A stretch of DNA of 64,000 nucleotides from DATFQE01 sp963733845 (GCA_963733845.1 CAVTEM010000007.1:1-64000); one strand, 5' to 3'; shown: positions 11,410 through 21,305, counted from the first letter of the stretch. Numbers and translations: made by a program. Notes: generated by a model from the sequence alone, not told the origin.

Positions 11410-13159
11410 GTGGCCATCCTCGGCGTCGACGTCGGCGGAACCTTCACCGACGCCGTCCTCGTCGCAGACGGCCGCGTCCGCACCGCCAAGGTGCCGACCG
11501 CGGAGCGCCAGGAGGAGTCGGTGCTCGAGGCGGCCCGCGCGGTCGGTGCCGGCCGGCTCGAGCGCTTCACGCACGGGACGACTGTGGCGACGAACGCGCT
11601 GCTCGAGCGGAAGGGAGCCCGCACGGCTCTCGTGACCACGGCCGGGTTCGAGCACCTCCTTCACCTCAGGCGCCAGGATCGAGCGCACCTCTACCGCCTC
11701 TGCGCGCGCCATCCCGAGCCGCTCGTGCCGGTCGAGCGCTGCTTCGGCGTGCGCGAGCGCGTCGGCCCGGACGGCGTCCTCGAGCCGCTCGACCTCGAGT
11801 CGCTGCCCGAGATCGAGGCGGAGGCCGTAGCCGTGTGCCTGCTCTTCTCGTTCGGCCGGCCCGACCACGAGCGGGCGGTCGCGGCGGAGCTGCGGCGCCG
11901 GATGCCGACCGCGCACGTCGTCGCCTCGCACGAGGTCGCACCGGAGTTCCGCGAGTACGAGCGCGCCTCGACTGCCGCGGTGGACGCGTACCTCGGCCCG
12001 GTGCTCTCCCGCTACTTGCGAGGCCTCGCGCGCGCGTGCGCGAGAACACATATGCCCGAGCCGCTGGTGATGCGCTCCTCGGGCGGCGTGGCCACCCTGG
12101 CCGAGACGGCCGCCCACCCGGCGTTCGCGCTGCTCTCGGGACCGGCAGCCGGCGTGGTCGGGGCGGCGCGAGCGGCGGCGGTCGCGGGCTTCGACCAGGC
12201 GATCTCGTTCGACATGGGCGGCACCTCGACGGACGTGTGCCTGATCTCAGCCGGCGAGGGCGAACGTACGGGCGAGCGCTCGGTGGACGGCCTACCCGTG
12301 CGGCTTGCCGACCCTCGACGTGCACACGGTCGGCGCCGGTGGCGGCTCGATCGCCCGGCGCGACGAGGGCGGCGCCCTGCTCGTGGGGCCCGAGAGCGCC
12401 GGCGCGCGGCCGGGCCCCGCCTGCTACGGCCACGGCGGCTCGCTGCCGACGGTGACCGACGCGAACCTCTTGCTCGGCCGGCTGCCCAAGCGGCTGGCCG
12501 GGGGACTCGTGCTCGACGTGGACGCCGCACGCACCGCGCTCGGCGACCTCGACCCGGCGGAGGTTGTGCGTGCCGTGGACGCGGAGATGCTCCGGGCCCT
12601 CCGTGTCGTGTCGGTCGAGCGGGGGCGCGATCCGCGCGACGGCGTCCTCGTCGCGTTCGGCGGCGCCGGACCGTTGCATGCGTGCGCGCTCGCCGAGGAG
12701 CTCGGGATCGAGGCGGTGCTCGTGCCGGAGGCTGCGGGCGTGCTGTCGGCGCTCGGGCTGGCAGTGGCCGACGAGCGGCGGGACGAGGTGCGCACCGTGC
12801 TGGCTCCGCTCGCCGAGGCGGGCGAGCTCCCGGCGGAGGGCGAAGCCGACCTTCGCTACCGAGGGCAGTCGTTCGAGCTCGCCGTGCCGCTCGGCGAGGG
12901 GTTGGCCGAGCGTTTCCACGCGGCGCACGAGGAGCGGTACGGGTACGCCGACCGCGAGCGCCCGATCGAGCTCGTCGCCGTCCGGACCGCCGAGCTCCGC
13001 CCAGGCCCCGACCTGGAGCTCGTGCCCGCCGAACCCCTGCGCGTGTCGGGCCCGGCCGTGGTCGAACTGGACGGGTCCACCTGCTGGATCGCCCCGGGGT
13101 GGGTGGGGGTTAGGGATGGGTCGAGTCATGGTGGCGGCCTGCTGCTCGCGAGGGTGTGA
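11410..13159 (+). CDS. hyuA: Hydantoinase/oxoprolinase subunit A (frameshifted)
   Basis: ATP-dependent amide-ring opening subunit of the HyuA/5-oxoprolinase family. The start GTG 11410 opens with the ASKHA phosphate loop (AILGVDVGGTFTDAVL); then HGTTVATNALLERKGA and the central FDMGGTSTDVCLI loop follow. At about 12300 the frame changes; the second part continues LPTLDVHTVGAGGGSIA and CYGHGGSLPTVTDANLLLGR. One base corrected, the protein is about 582 residues, at the short end of the family. It is paired with hyuB 18 bases downstream. The substrate (hydantoin, oxoproline, N-methylhydantoin or another cyclic amide) cannot be told from sequence. Confidence 0.9.
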
Positions 13160-13177
13160 CGGGAGCGTGAAAAGAGC

Positions 13178-14661
13178 GTGAACATCGAGCTGCAGGTGAT
13201 CGGCTCGGCCCTGCGCGCGGTCTGCGAGGAGATGGGGGCCGTGCTCGTGCGCTCGGCGTTCTCGGCGAACATCAAGGAGCGGCGCGACTGCTCGACGGCG
13301 CTCTTCGGTCCGGACGGGCGGATGGTCGCGCAGGCCGAGCACATTCCGGTCCACCTCGGCGCGATGCCCGACGCCGTCGCCGCCGTGGCCGCTCGCGAGC
13401 CCGGGCTCGACGAGGTCTACGTCCTCAACGACCCGTTCGCCGGCGGGACGCACCTGCCCGACATCACGCTCGTCTCGCGCACCGCGCTCGGCTACGCGGT
13501 GACGCGAGCGCACCACGCCGACGTCGGCGGCTCCGAGCCGGGGAGCATGCCCGCAGGGTCGCGCACGCTCGCCGAGGAGGGCGTCGTGATCCCGCCGACA
13601 CCGCTCGACCCGCAGACCCTCGACACGCTGGTGGCCCGGATGCGGAACCCGGACGAGCGCCGCGGTGACCTGCGCGCGCAGCTTGCGTCCCAGGCCCTGG
13701 CGAGCCGACGTGTGGACGAGCTGTGCGAGCGCTACGGCGCCGATCGCGTCCGCGCCGCGATGGACGAGCTCTACGCCTACTCCGAGCGCGTCGTCCGCGC
13801 CGGCGTCGCTCGCATTCCCGACGGCGTCCACGAGGCCGAGGACGTCGTCGAGGCGCAGGAGGGCGAGCTCACGATCCGGGCCCGGGTCACGGTCGCGGGC
13901 GACCGGATCGACGTCGACTTCGCCGGCACCGACCAGCAGCACGACGGCAACCTCAACTGCCCGCTCTCGGTCACGCGCTCGGCTTGCTACTTCGTCGTGC
14001 GCTGCCTGACCGCGCCGGACGTCCCGGCCTCCGGGGGCGCCTTCGCTCCGGTGACGGTCCGCGCTCCCGAGGGATCGCTCGTGAACGCCCGCGCGCCCGC
14101 GGCGGTGGCCGCCGGGAACGTCGAGACCTCGTCGCGCATCGTCGACGTCGTCTTCGCGGCCTTCGCCCACGCCCTGCCCGTCCCGGCGGCCGGGCAGGGG
14201 ACGATGAACAACGTCACGCTCGGCAACGACCGCTTCACGTACTACGAGACGATCGGCGGCGGCCAGGGCGCCTGCCCCTCGGCGGACGGGCCGTCCGGGA
14301 TCCACGTGGCGATGTCGAACACGCTCTCGACACCCGCCGAGGCGCTCGAGCTCGCCTACCCGCTCCGCGTCGAGCGCCACGAGCTCCGCCTCGGCTCGGG
14401 CGGCGGCGGGACGCTTCCGCGGCGGCGACGGGGTCGTGCGCGAGCTGCGCGTGCTCGAGGCGTGCCGCCTCTCTCTCCTGAGCGAGCGCCGGGATCGTGC
14501 GCCCACGGGCGCCGCCGGCGGCGAACCCGGCCTTCCGGGCCGCAACCTCGTCAACGGCCGGGAGGTCCCCGCCAAGGCGACGCTCGACCTCGAGGCAGGC
14601 GACGTCGTCCGCGATCGAGACCCCGGGCGGCGGCGGCTTCGGTCCGCCTACGCCGGCGTGA
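13178..14661 (+). CDS. hyuB: Hydantoinase/oxoprolinase subunit B (two frameshifts)
   Basis: Partner of HyuA. Diagnostic segments: RSAFSANIKERRDCSTALFG, HIPVHLGAMPDAV, NDPFAGGTHLPDITLVS and GTMNNVTLGNDRFTYYETIG. The frame breaks in a GC-rich run at about 14413 (GSGGGG to FRGGDGVVRELRVLE) and again at about 14608, after which it ends in the standard ETPGGGGFG motif and a stop at 14661. The corrected length of about 494 residues is slightly short. The 3' end overlaps the convergent MFS gene by 14 bases. Start GTG 13178 has only a weak ribosome site. Confidence 0.9.
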
Positions 14662-15880
14662 GCCGCAGCTCCCGCGGCACACGGTGCTCGAGCAGGGTGG
14701 CGCCGACCCCCGCCACCAGGCACGCCGTTGCCGCCAGGAGCCAGAGCGCGTTCGGCGAGCGGTGGAGCACGAAGCCGCCGATCGCCGGACCGATGGCGAA
14801 GCCGATCTCCCACGAGAGCGTCGAGAACGCCATGTAGCGCCCGCGCACGCGCTCGGGGGCGAGATCGGCGACGAGTGCGCCCTGGGTCGGCCCGTGGAAG
14901 CACTCCCCCAGACCGAAAATGACCGCGCCGATGCCGAACACGGCCGCGGCCGCCGCCGCCTCGAACCAGAGGCCGCCGGCCAGCACGACGAGCCAGGCGC
15001 AGGCCCAGATCAGCGTCATCGCCGCCAGCGCGCGCATCCGGCGCCTCCCCTCGAGCACCTTCACGAGCGGCAGCTGGGCGAGCACGATCACCAGCGTGTT
15101 GACGAAGAAGATCACGCCGATCGCCTTCTCGGAGACCCCCGCCTCGTTCTTCGCGTACACGGGCAGCAGCTCGAACATGGCGTAGCCCGCCGCCACGAAC
15201 AGCGCGTTCAGGCCGACCACGCCGAGGAACACCCGGTCGCGCACGACCTCGAGGTAGCGGCCGGCCGGCGCCCCGTCGTGCGCCGGCACCGGCGGGTCCG
15301 GCACGAACGCCAGCAGCACCACCACGAAGACGAGGAACGTGACCGCGTCGAGCGTGAAGAGGACGGTGTAGCTCGACGAGCTCTCGGTCGTCGCGATCAG
15401 GCCGCCGCTGAGGCCGCCGAGCCCGATCCCGAGGTTGCGCGAAACGCGCTGGAGGCCGTAGGCCGCGTGCCGGCGGTCGGGCGGGGTCAGCCCGGCGAGC
15501 AGGGTCGACTGGCTGGGCCAGAACGCACCGTTTCCCACGCCGCCGACCGCCATCAGCACGACGGCCTGCCAGGGCTCGCGGACGAGCGGCAGCAGCCCGA
15601 ACCCGATCGCGAGCAGGACGAGCGAGCCGGCGAGCACGGGCCGCCCGCCCAGCCGGTCGACGATCACGCCGCTGATCGGGATGGTCGCGATGCCGGCCAG
15701 CGCGCTCGAGGCAACGATCAGGCCGACGGTGTCGAGTGGGAACCCGCGGACGTTGTGCAGGTAGATGAAGAGGAACGGGAACGCGAGCCCGTTCCCGAAC
15801 GCGTTGGCCAGGCCGCCCGCCTCCATGATCCAGACGGGCCGCGGCAAGCGCGGGTCGAGGCTTCTCAGATAAGCGAGCAC
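14648..15880 (-). CDS. MFS exporter
   Basis: About 410 residues with 12 hydrophobic spans. The MFS loop signature ISGVIVDRLGGRPVLAGSLV lies between spans 2 and 3. General drug/metabolite exporter type (similar to proton-driven efflux proteins); the substrate is unknown. I take the start as GTG 15880 because a TAGCCT -10 box lies 8 bases upstream and the protein then begins VLAYLRSLDPRLPRPVW, a normal MFS N-terminus. An alternative ATG at 15907 would overlap the start codon of the divergent ABC gene. Intact frame. Confidence 0.9.
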   Translation of the reverse strand: MLAYLRSLDPRLPRPVWIMEAGGLANAFGNGLAFPFLFIYLHNVRGFPLDTVGLIVASSALAGIATIPISGVIVDRLGGRPVLAGSLVLLAIGFGLLPLVREPWQAVVLMAVGGVGNGAFWPSQSTLLAGLTPPDRRHAAYGLQRVSRNLGIGLGGLSGGLIATTESSSSYTVLFTLDAVTFLVFVVVLLAFVPDPPVPAHDGAPAGRYLEVVRDRVFLGVVGLNALFVAAGYAMFELLPVYAKNEAGVSEKAIGVIFFVNTLVIVLAQLPLVKVLEGRRRMRALAAMTLIWACAWLVVLAGGLWFEAAAAAAVFGIGAVIFGLGECFHGPTQGALVADLAPERVRGRYMAFSTLSWEIGFAIGPAIGGFVLHRSPNALWLLAATACLVAGVGATLLEHRVPRELRLTPA

Positions 15881-15888
15881 CCGCGGCC

Positions 15889-15898
15889 AGGCTAGTCT
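15889..15898. promoter_or_regulatory. Overlapping divergent -10 boxes for the MFS and ABC genes
   Basis: AGGCTAGTCT at 15889-15898 reads TAGTCT on the plus strand (15893-15898, 7 bases before ATG 15906). On the minus strand it reads TAGCCT (15889-15894, 8 bases before GTG 15880). Neither gene has a Shine-Dalgarno. The two boxes share two bases, leaving 25 bases between the divergent genes. Confidence 0.6.
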
Positions 15899-15905
15899 CA
15901 GGGCC

Positions 15906-16877
15906 ATGGCCGTGATCGAGGCACGCGACCTCCACCGCACCTACAGGACCACCACCGGCACCATCCGGCGGCGATCGCTCGACGTCGAGGCCGTGCGCGG
16001 CGTGACGTTCGCCGTCGAGAAGGGCGAGCTCTTCGGCCTGCTCGGTCCCAACGGCGCAGGCAAGACCACGACCATCAAGATGCTGATCACGCTGCTGATC
16101 CCGACGAGCGGCAGCGCGCACGTGCTCGGCTACGACGTCGTCAAGGACGCCCGCGAGGTGCGGAAGCGGATCGGATACGTCTTCGGCGGCGACCGCGGCG
16201 TCTACGAGCGGCTCTCCGGCCTCGACAACCTGCGCTACTTCGCCGAGCTCTACGGCGTTCCGGGCAAGCGGATCCGGCCGCGGATCGAGGAGCTGCTCGA
16301 GCTCGTCGGCCTGAAGGGGCGCGAGGACGAGCGCGTCGAGGGCTACTCGCGCGGGATGAAGCAGCGCCTGCACGTGGCCCGCGGCCTGCTGCACGACCCG
16401 CCCGTCGTCTTCCTCGACGAGCCGACGATCGGGCTCGACCCGGTCGGCGCGCGCGAGCTCCGCGCCACGATCGCATCGCTCACCGAGGCGGGGAAGACCG
16501 TCCTTTTGACCACGCACTACATGTTCGAGGCCGACGCGCTCTGCGACCGCATCGCCGTGATCGCCGAAGGCGAAATCGTCGCGCACGGCACGCCCGCCGA
16601 CCTCAAGGCCGGGGTCGAGGAGGGCGCCGTCGTCGAGGTGGAGGTGTTCGGGATCCCGGACGGGACCGTCGAACGCGTCCGCGAGCTGGACGGCGTCCGC
16701 TCGGTCGGCGTCGAGGAGCGCGACCAGGCGCAGGTGCTCGTCGTGCAGACGCCCGCCGACGTCGAGCTGACGAGCGCGATCCTCGGCCGCATCGACGGTG
16801 CCAGCGTCGGGCGCATCTCACGGCGCGAGCCGACGCTCGAGGACGCCTACGTGGCGCTGGTGGGCCACACCGAGTGA
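15906..16877 (+). CDS. ABC transporter ATP-binding protein (ABC-2 type)
   Basis: 323 residues, cytoplasmic ATPase of an exporter. Walker A GPNGAGKTT at 47-55, signature YSRGMKQRLHVARG, Walker B VVFLDEPTIGLD, and a switch histidine (LLTTHYM). A C-terminal extension of about 90 residues is typical of DrrA/NatA-type ATPases serving ABC-2 permeases. It heads a five-gene operon: each following gene overlaps the previous one by 4 bases. It is the only ATPase for four permease genes. Confidence 0.95.
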   Translation: MAVIEARDLHRTYRTTTGTIRRRSLDVEAVRGVTFAVEKGELFGLLGPNGAGKTTTIKMLITLLIPTSGSAHVLGYDVVKDAREVRKRIGYVFGGDRGVYERLSGLDNLRYFAELYGVPGKRIRPRIEELLELVGLKGREDERVEGYSRGMKQRLHVARGLLHDPPVVFLDEPTIGLDPVGARELRATIASLTEAGKTVLLTTHYMFEADALCDRIAVIAEGEIVAHGTPADLKAGVEEGAVVEVEVFGIPDGTVERVRELDGVRSVGVEERDQAQVLVVQTPADVELTSAILGRIDGASVGRISRREPTLEDAYVALVGHTE

Positions 16878-17647
16878 GGGCGGGCGTCCGGCTGCTGGCC
16901 GTCGGCTGGCTGTTCCACTTCAAGATGCTCACGCGGTCGGCCTTCGACGGGCTGCTCGGCGTGGTCTGGCCGCTGTTCTTCGCGACCGTCGCCTTCTTCA
17001 TGTTCGAGGCCGGCGCCGGCGAGCAGACGCTGCTCTACGCCTCGCTCGGCGCGTCCGTGATGGGCATCTGGTCGGTCACGAGCACCTCCGCCGGGGCTGC
17101 GATGCAGCGCGAGCGCTGGCACGGGACGCTGGAGGTGCTGGTCGCGTCGCCCGCGCCCTTCGCGCTCGTGCTGCTGCCCGTCACGATCGCGATGACGACG
17201 ATCGGCCTCTACTGCATGGTCGCCACGCTCCTGTGGGGACGGCTGCTGTTCGGAATCGAGCTGACCGTCGACCAGCCGCTTTTCTTCGCGCTCTCGATCC
17301 CGGTCGCGATCGTCTCGATCGGAACCTTCGGCTTCCTGCTCGCGGTCGCCTTCGTCCGCTATCGCTTCGCCTGGGCGCTCGGCAACCTGCTCGAGTACCC
17401 CGTCTGGCTGATCTGCGGGTTCCTCGTGCCGCTGACGCTCCTGCCCGAGTGGGTGCGGCCGATCTCGTGGCTCCTGGCGCCGACATGGGGCATGCGCGCG
17501 ATCCGCGAGTCCGCGCTCGGCGGCTCGCCGCTGCCCGACCTGCTCGCCTGCCTGGCGCTCGCGACGGTCTACACGGCTGTCGGCGTGCTCGTCCTCGATC
17601 GAGCTCTCCGCGCCGCACGGGCGCGCGCCGCGCTGTCCCTGACGTGA
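16874..17647 (+). CDS. ABC-2 permease, type A copy 1
   Basis: 257 residues with six predicted spans; the first hydrophobic segment is LLGVVWPLFFATVAFFMFEA. ABC-2 membrane fold (GTLEVLVASPAPFALVLLPV; LEYPVWLICGFLVPLTLLPE). GTG start overlaps the ATPase stop by 4 bases. Closely related throughout to the gene at 18426-19202 (same AxPTWGxRAIRxSALG segment), so the two arose by duplication. The transported compound is unknown. Confidence 0.92.
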   Translation: MRAGVRLLAVGWLFHFKMLTRSAFDGLLGVVWPLFFATVAFFMFEAGAGEQTLLYASLGASVMGIWSVTSTSAGAAMQRERWHGTLEVLVASPAPFALVLLPVTIAMTTIGLYCMVATLLWGRLLFGIELTVDQPLFFALSIPVAIVSIGTFGFLLAVAFVRYRFAWALGNLLEYPVWLICGFLVPLTLLPEWVRPISWLLAPTWGMRAIRESALGGSPLPDLLACLALATVYTAVGVLVLDRALRAARARAALSLT

Positions 17648-18429
17648 CGGGGCTGCGGGTCTTCTTCGTCGGCGGGCTGACGACTTACCGCGCGACCTTC
17701 TACTGGCTGACGCCCTCGATCTACATCCCCAGTCTGCTCGTCGCTCCCATCTTCCAGATCCTGTTGTTCGTCTACATCGGACGGAATGCCGGGCTCGAAT
17801 CGGACGAGTTCTACGTCATCGGCAACGCGCTCCAGTACGCAGCGATTCCGTGCGTGTTCGCAATGGGCTTCGCGATCAGCGGCGAGCGCTTCCAGCAGAC
17901 GCTCGGGCCGATCCTGGTCTCGCCCGCCCCGCGCCTGCCGCTCTTTCTGGGCCGGGCGGTGCCCGTGATGCTGAACGGCGCCTTCGTCGCGGCCTTCTCG
18001 CTCGCCGTGGGCAGCCTCGTCGTGGGGATCGACATTCCCGCCTCGGCGTGGGCCCCCCTCGCGCTCGTCGTGCTCGTCTGCGCGGTCTCCTGCACAGGTC
18101 TCGGCCTGATCAACGGCGCAATCGGACTGCGCGTGCGCGAGATCTCCGTGCTCGCGAACATCATGTTCGGCCTGTTGCTGATCTTCACCGGCGCGAACGT
18201 TCCCATCGCCGACCTGCCCGGCTGGATGCAGTCGATCTCGAACGTGATCCCGCTCACGCACGGGATCGAGGCGGCGCGCATCCTCGCCGACGGCGGCTCG
18301 CTCGGGTCGATCGACCATCTGCTCGCCGACGAGCTGCTGATCGGACTCGTCTACGGGCTGGCCGGCTATGGCCTGATCCGCTTCTTCGAATGGCAGAGCC
18401 GCGTCCACGGGACGCTGGAGGTCGCATGA
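17644..18429 (+). CDS. ABC-2 permease, type B copy 1
   Basis: 261 residues, six spans. Start GTG 17644 overlaps the previous stop (GTGA). The C-terminal half holds the DrrB-like segment ADLPGWMQSISNVIPLTHGI EAAR. Homologous to the gene at 19199-19984 (both begin with xLRVFFxGGxxxYRAxFxW). Forms a heterodimer with a type A protein, by analogy with two-permease ABC-2 exporters. Confidence 0.92.
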   Translation: MTGLRVFFVGGLTTYRATFYWLTPSIYIPSLLVAPIFQILLFVYIGRNAGLESDEFYVIGNALQYAAIPCVFAMGFAISGERFQQTLGPILVSPAPRLPLFLGRAVPVMLNGAFVAAFSLAVGSLVVGIDIPASAWAPLALVVLVCAVSCTGLGLINGAIGLRVREISVLANIMFGLLLIFTGANVPIADLPGWMQSISNVIPLTHGIEAARILADGGSLGSIDHLLADELLIGLVYGLAGYGLIRFFEWQSRVHGTLEVA

Positions 18430-19202
18430 GCGCCCTCGTACGCCTGGTCTGGGCGGGGTGGAAGTTCCACGCGAAGAACCTGACCATGTCCGGGTTCTTC
18501 CTGCTGACCTCGGCGATCCAGCCGGTCATCTTCGCCACGATCGCGTTCTTCATGTTCAAGGCGGGCGCCCGCGAGGGGACGCTCCTGTACGTCTCGCTGG
18601 GTGCCGGCCTGATGGGGATCTGGTCGGCGACGCTGTTCGCATCCGGCGGCGCGATCCAGTGGCAGCGCTGGCAGGGCACACTCGAGCTCTCGATCGCCGC
18701 ACCGGCGCCGTTCCTGCTCGTGCTGCTGCCGATGACGCTCGCTTCGGCGACGATCGGCCTCTACTCGCTGACAGGGACGCTGCTCTGGGGTCGGCTGCTC
18801 TTCGGCGTCCCGCTCGACATCGCGGAGCCGTTCGTCTTCCTGCTCGCCGTCCCCGCAACCGTGATCGGGCTGGGACTGCTGGGCCTGGTGATGGCCTCGA
18901 CGTTCATCCTCTGGCGGAACGCGAACGCGCTCTCGAACCTGCTCGAGTACCCGATCTGGCTCATCACCGGCCTGCTGGTGCCGATCTCGCTGCTGCCCGG
19001 CTGGGTGAGCCCGCTCGCGTGGGTGCTCGCGCCGACCTGGGGCGTGCGCGCGATCCGGGACTCCGCGCTCGGGACGGGCGAGCCGCTCGCCGCGGTCGGG
19101 ATGTGCCTCGCGCTCGGGGCGGCCTACCTCGTGATCGGGGCGTTCACCGTGCGCTACTTCGAGAACCTCGCCCGCGACCGCGCGACCCTCTCGCTGACGT
19201 GA
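18426..19202 (+). CDS. ABC-2 permease, type A copy 2
   Basis: 258 residues, start ATG 18426 (ATGA overlap). Paralogue of the 16874-17647 gene: shares FATIAFFMFKAGAREGTLLY and PAPFLLVLLPMTLASATIGL at the same positions. Six spans. Lies immediately after type B copy 1, giving the order ATPase-A1-B1-A2-B2. Confidence 0.92.
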   Translation: MSALVRLVWAGWKFHAKNLTMSGFFLLTSAIQPVIFATIAFFMFKAGAREGTLLYVSLGAGLMGIWSATLFASGGAIQWQRWQGTLELSIAAPAPFLLVLLPMTLASATIGLYSLTGTLLWGRLLFGVPLDIAEPFVFLLAVPATVIGLGLLGLVMASTFILWRNANALSNLLEYPIWLITGLLVPISLLPGWVSPLAWVLAPTWGVRAIRDSALGTGEPLAAVGMCLALGAAYLVIGAFTVRYFENLARDRATLSLT

Positions 19203-19984
19203 ACAACCTGCGGGTGTTCTTCATCGGCGGCTACCTGGCCTACCGCGCGCTCTTCAACTGGATTCACTGGAGCATCTACCTGCCGACGATGCTCGGCAGC
19301 CCGCTCTTCCAGATCCTCTTCTTCGCCTACATCGGGCGGTACGCGGGGCTGCAGGACGATGCGTTCTTCGTGGTCGGCAACGCGGTGCAGGTCGCCGCCA
19401 TGGCCGGGGTCTACGGGATGGCGCTGACGATCGGCGGCGAGCGCTGGACGCAGACGTTGTCGCCGCTCCTGGCCACGCCCGCCAACCGATTCGCGCTCTT
19501 CATGGGCCGGGCCCTGCCGAACTTCGTCAACGGCCTGATCGTCTCGACGTTCGGCTTCCTCGTCGGCTGGGCGCTGCTCGACTTCGACCCGCCGCTCTCG
19601 GCCGTACCGGGCCTCGCGCTCTGTGTTCTCGTCTCGGCGGCCTCCTGCACCGCGCTCGGGATGGTCATCGGCGCGATCGGCCTGCGCGCGCGCGACGTGA
19701 TGTTCCTCGCCAACCTCGTCTACTTCCTGCTCCTGCTCTTCTGTGGCGTGAACGTCCCGCTCGACGAGCTGCCCGGCTGGATGCAGGCCGTCGGCAACTC
19801 GCTACCCCTCACGCACGGGATCGAGGCCGCGCGCGAGGTGGCCGCGGGTGCGCCGCTCTCGTCGGTCGACGACCTCCTGTTCACCGAGGCCGCGATCGGC
19901 GTCGCCTACGCGCTCGTCGCCTACGGGCTCTTTCGGTACCTCGAGAGCGCCAGCCGACGGCGCGCCGCGCTCGAGACCATCTAG
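19199..19984 (+). CDS. ABC-2 permease, type B copy 2
   Basis: 261 residues, start GTG 19199 (GTGA overlap). Paralogue of the 17644-18429 gene, with the same length and the segment DELPGWMQAVGNSLPLTHGI EAAR. Last gene of the operon; its stop codon also forms part of the -10 box of the next gene. Confidence 0.92.
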   Translation: MNNLRVFFIGGYLAYRALFNWIHWSIYLPTMLGSPLFQILFFAYIGRYAGLQDDAFFVVGNAVQVAAMAGVYGMALTIGGERWTQTLSPLLATPANRFALFMGRALPNFVNGLIVSTFGFLVGWALLDFDPPLSAVPGLALCVLVSAASCTALGMVIGAIGLRARDVMFLANLVYFLLLLFCGVNVPLDELPGWMQAVGNSLPLTHGIEAAREVAAGAPLSSVDDLLFTEAAIGVAYALVAYGLFRYLESASRRRAALETI

Positions 19985-19987
19985 GTT
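19982..19987 (+). promoter_or_regulatory. Leaderless -10 box (TAGGTT) for VOC gene
   Basis: TAGGTT, whose TAG is also the stop of the last permease gene, ends six bases before GTG 19994. The spacer is CCCCCC and there is no Shine-Dalgarno. Confidence 0.5.
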
Positions 19988-19993
19988 CCCCCC

Positions 19994-20722
19994 GTGTTCG
20001 ATCACGTGACGATCCGGGTCGCCGACCGGGAGGCGTCCGAGCGCTTCTACGCGACGGTGCTCGAGACGCTCGGGATCGCGCAGACCTACAGCGGCGACGA
20101 CCTCGCCGAGTGGGACGACTTCTCGCTCGTCGCGGCGGAGGACGAGGACCGGATCACGAAGCGCCTCCACGTCGGCTTCGGCGCTCCCTCGCAGGAGCAC
20201 GTCGACGCGTTCTGGCAGGCGGGGACCGCCGCCGGCTACAGCGACGACGGCCCACCCGGGCCGCGGCCGCAGTACCGGCACGACTACTACGGCGCCTTCC
20301 TGCTCGACCCGGACGACAACAGCATCGAGGCCGTCCACCACGGCGCAGTTCGCGCCCCGGGGAACATCGACCACGTCTGGATCCGGGTGGCGAACGTCGC
20401 GGCCGCGCGGCGCTTCTACGAGACGATCGCGCCCCACGCCGGCTTCCGGCTCGAGGCGGAGCAGTCCGACCGCGCACACTTCGTGGGCGCGGGCGGCTCG
20501 CTGACGCTACGCCAGGGCCGGCCGAGCGAGAACGTCCACTTCGCGTTTCCCGCGTCGGACGACGCCACGGTCGACGCCTTTCACCGCGCGGGGACCGGCG
20601 CGGGCTGCAGGGACAACGGCCCTCCGGGCGAGCGGCCCGTCTACCACAAGGGCTACTACGCCGCCTTCGTGCTCGACCGCGACGGCAACAACGTCGAGGT
20701 CGTGAACCACAATCGGAGCTAG
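19994..20722 (+). CDS. Two-domain VOC (glyoxalase/dioxygenase fold) protein
   Basis: 242 residues forming two tandem VOC modules (1-120 and about 123-242). Each opens with a DHVxIRVADxxAxxRFY motif and closes with FLLDPDDNSIEAVHH or FVLDRDGNNVEVVNH, giving the His/Glu pairs expected for a metal site. Likely a metal-dependent lyase, isomerase or dioxygenase; the substrate is unknown. Ends overlapping the convergent acetyltransferase gene by 4 bases. Confidence 0.88.
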   Translation: MFDHVTIRVADREASERFYATVLETLGIAQTYSGDDLAEWDDFSLVAAEDEDRITKRLHVGFGAPSQEHVDAFWQAGTAAGYSDDGPPGPRPQYRHDYYGAFLLDPDDNSIEAVHHGAVRAPGNIDHVWIRVANVAAARRFYETIAPHAGFRLEAEQSDRAHFVGAGGSLTLRQGRPSENVHFAFPASDDATVDAFHRAGTGAGCRDNGPPGERPVYHKGYYAAFVLDRDGNNVEVVNHNRS

Positions 20723-21273
20723 ACCTCGCGCTGCACGCGTGCGGGGTTGCCGTGGGCGACAACGCCCGCCGGCAGGTCGCGCGTGACGACTGCGCCCGCG
20801 CCGACGACGGTGTCGTCGCCGATCGTGACGCCCGGGCAGACGATCGCGCCACCGCCGAGCCAGACGTTGTCGCCGAGCGTGATCGGCGCTCCGTATTCCC
20901 AACCGTCGCGACGCGGGCCGGGCTCGACCGGATGCGCGGCCGTGAGCAGCTGGACGCGCGTTGCGACCTGGCAAGCCTCGCCGATCCGGATCGGCGCCAC
21001 GTCGAGGAACACGCAGTCGTAATTGACGAAGGTGCCTGCCCCGATCGAGATGTGCGACCCGTAGTCGCAGCGGAAGGTGGGGTTGATCACGACGCCCTCC
21101 CCCACCTCGCCCAGCAGCTCGCGGAGGAGCCGGTCGCGCTCCTCCCGCTCGGCGTGGGACGTGGCGTTGTAGCGCTCGAGCAGCTCCTGGGCGCGCGCGA
21201 GGCCCGCCTGCAGCTCGGGGTCGTCGGCCTTGTAGAGCTCGCCGGCGAGCATCCGCTCCTTCATGCTCTTCAC
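20719..21273 (-). CDS. maa: Hexapeptide-repeat sugar O-acetyltransferase (Maa/NodL type)
   Basis: 184 residues. N-terminal Maa domain (MKERMLAGELYKADDPELQA) followed by a left-handed beta-helix with the active-site region RVQLLTAAHPVEP (catalytic His). The canonical ending is ITLGDNVWLGGGAIVCPGVT, then IGDDTVVGAGAVVTRDLPAG. Acetylates maltose, galactose or another sugar with acetyl-CoA. GTG at 21273 follows GGGAG; ATG 21264 is an alternative start. Intact. Confidence 0.93.
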   Translation of the reverse strand: MKSMKERMLAGELYKADDPELQAGLARAQELLERYNATSHAEREERDRLLRELLGEVGEGVVINPTFRCDYGSHISIGAGTFVNYDCVFLDVAPIRIGEACQVATRVQLLTAAHPVEPGPRRDGWEYGAPITLGDNVWLGGGAIVCPGVTIGDDTVVGAGAVVTRDLPAGVVAHGNPARVQREV

Positions 21274-21305
21274 CAGCTCATTCTCCCTGCCTGGACTGCA
21301 GCAGA

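Noticed and set aside
13178..15895. 905-codon frame continuing hyuB across the MFS gene
   Set aside because: After 14413 it turns Arg-rich and runs antisense to a clear transporter; HyuB continues in another frame to 14661.
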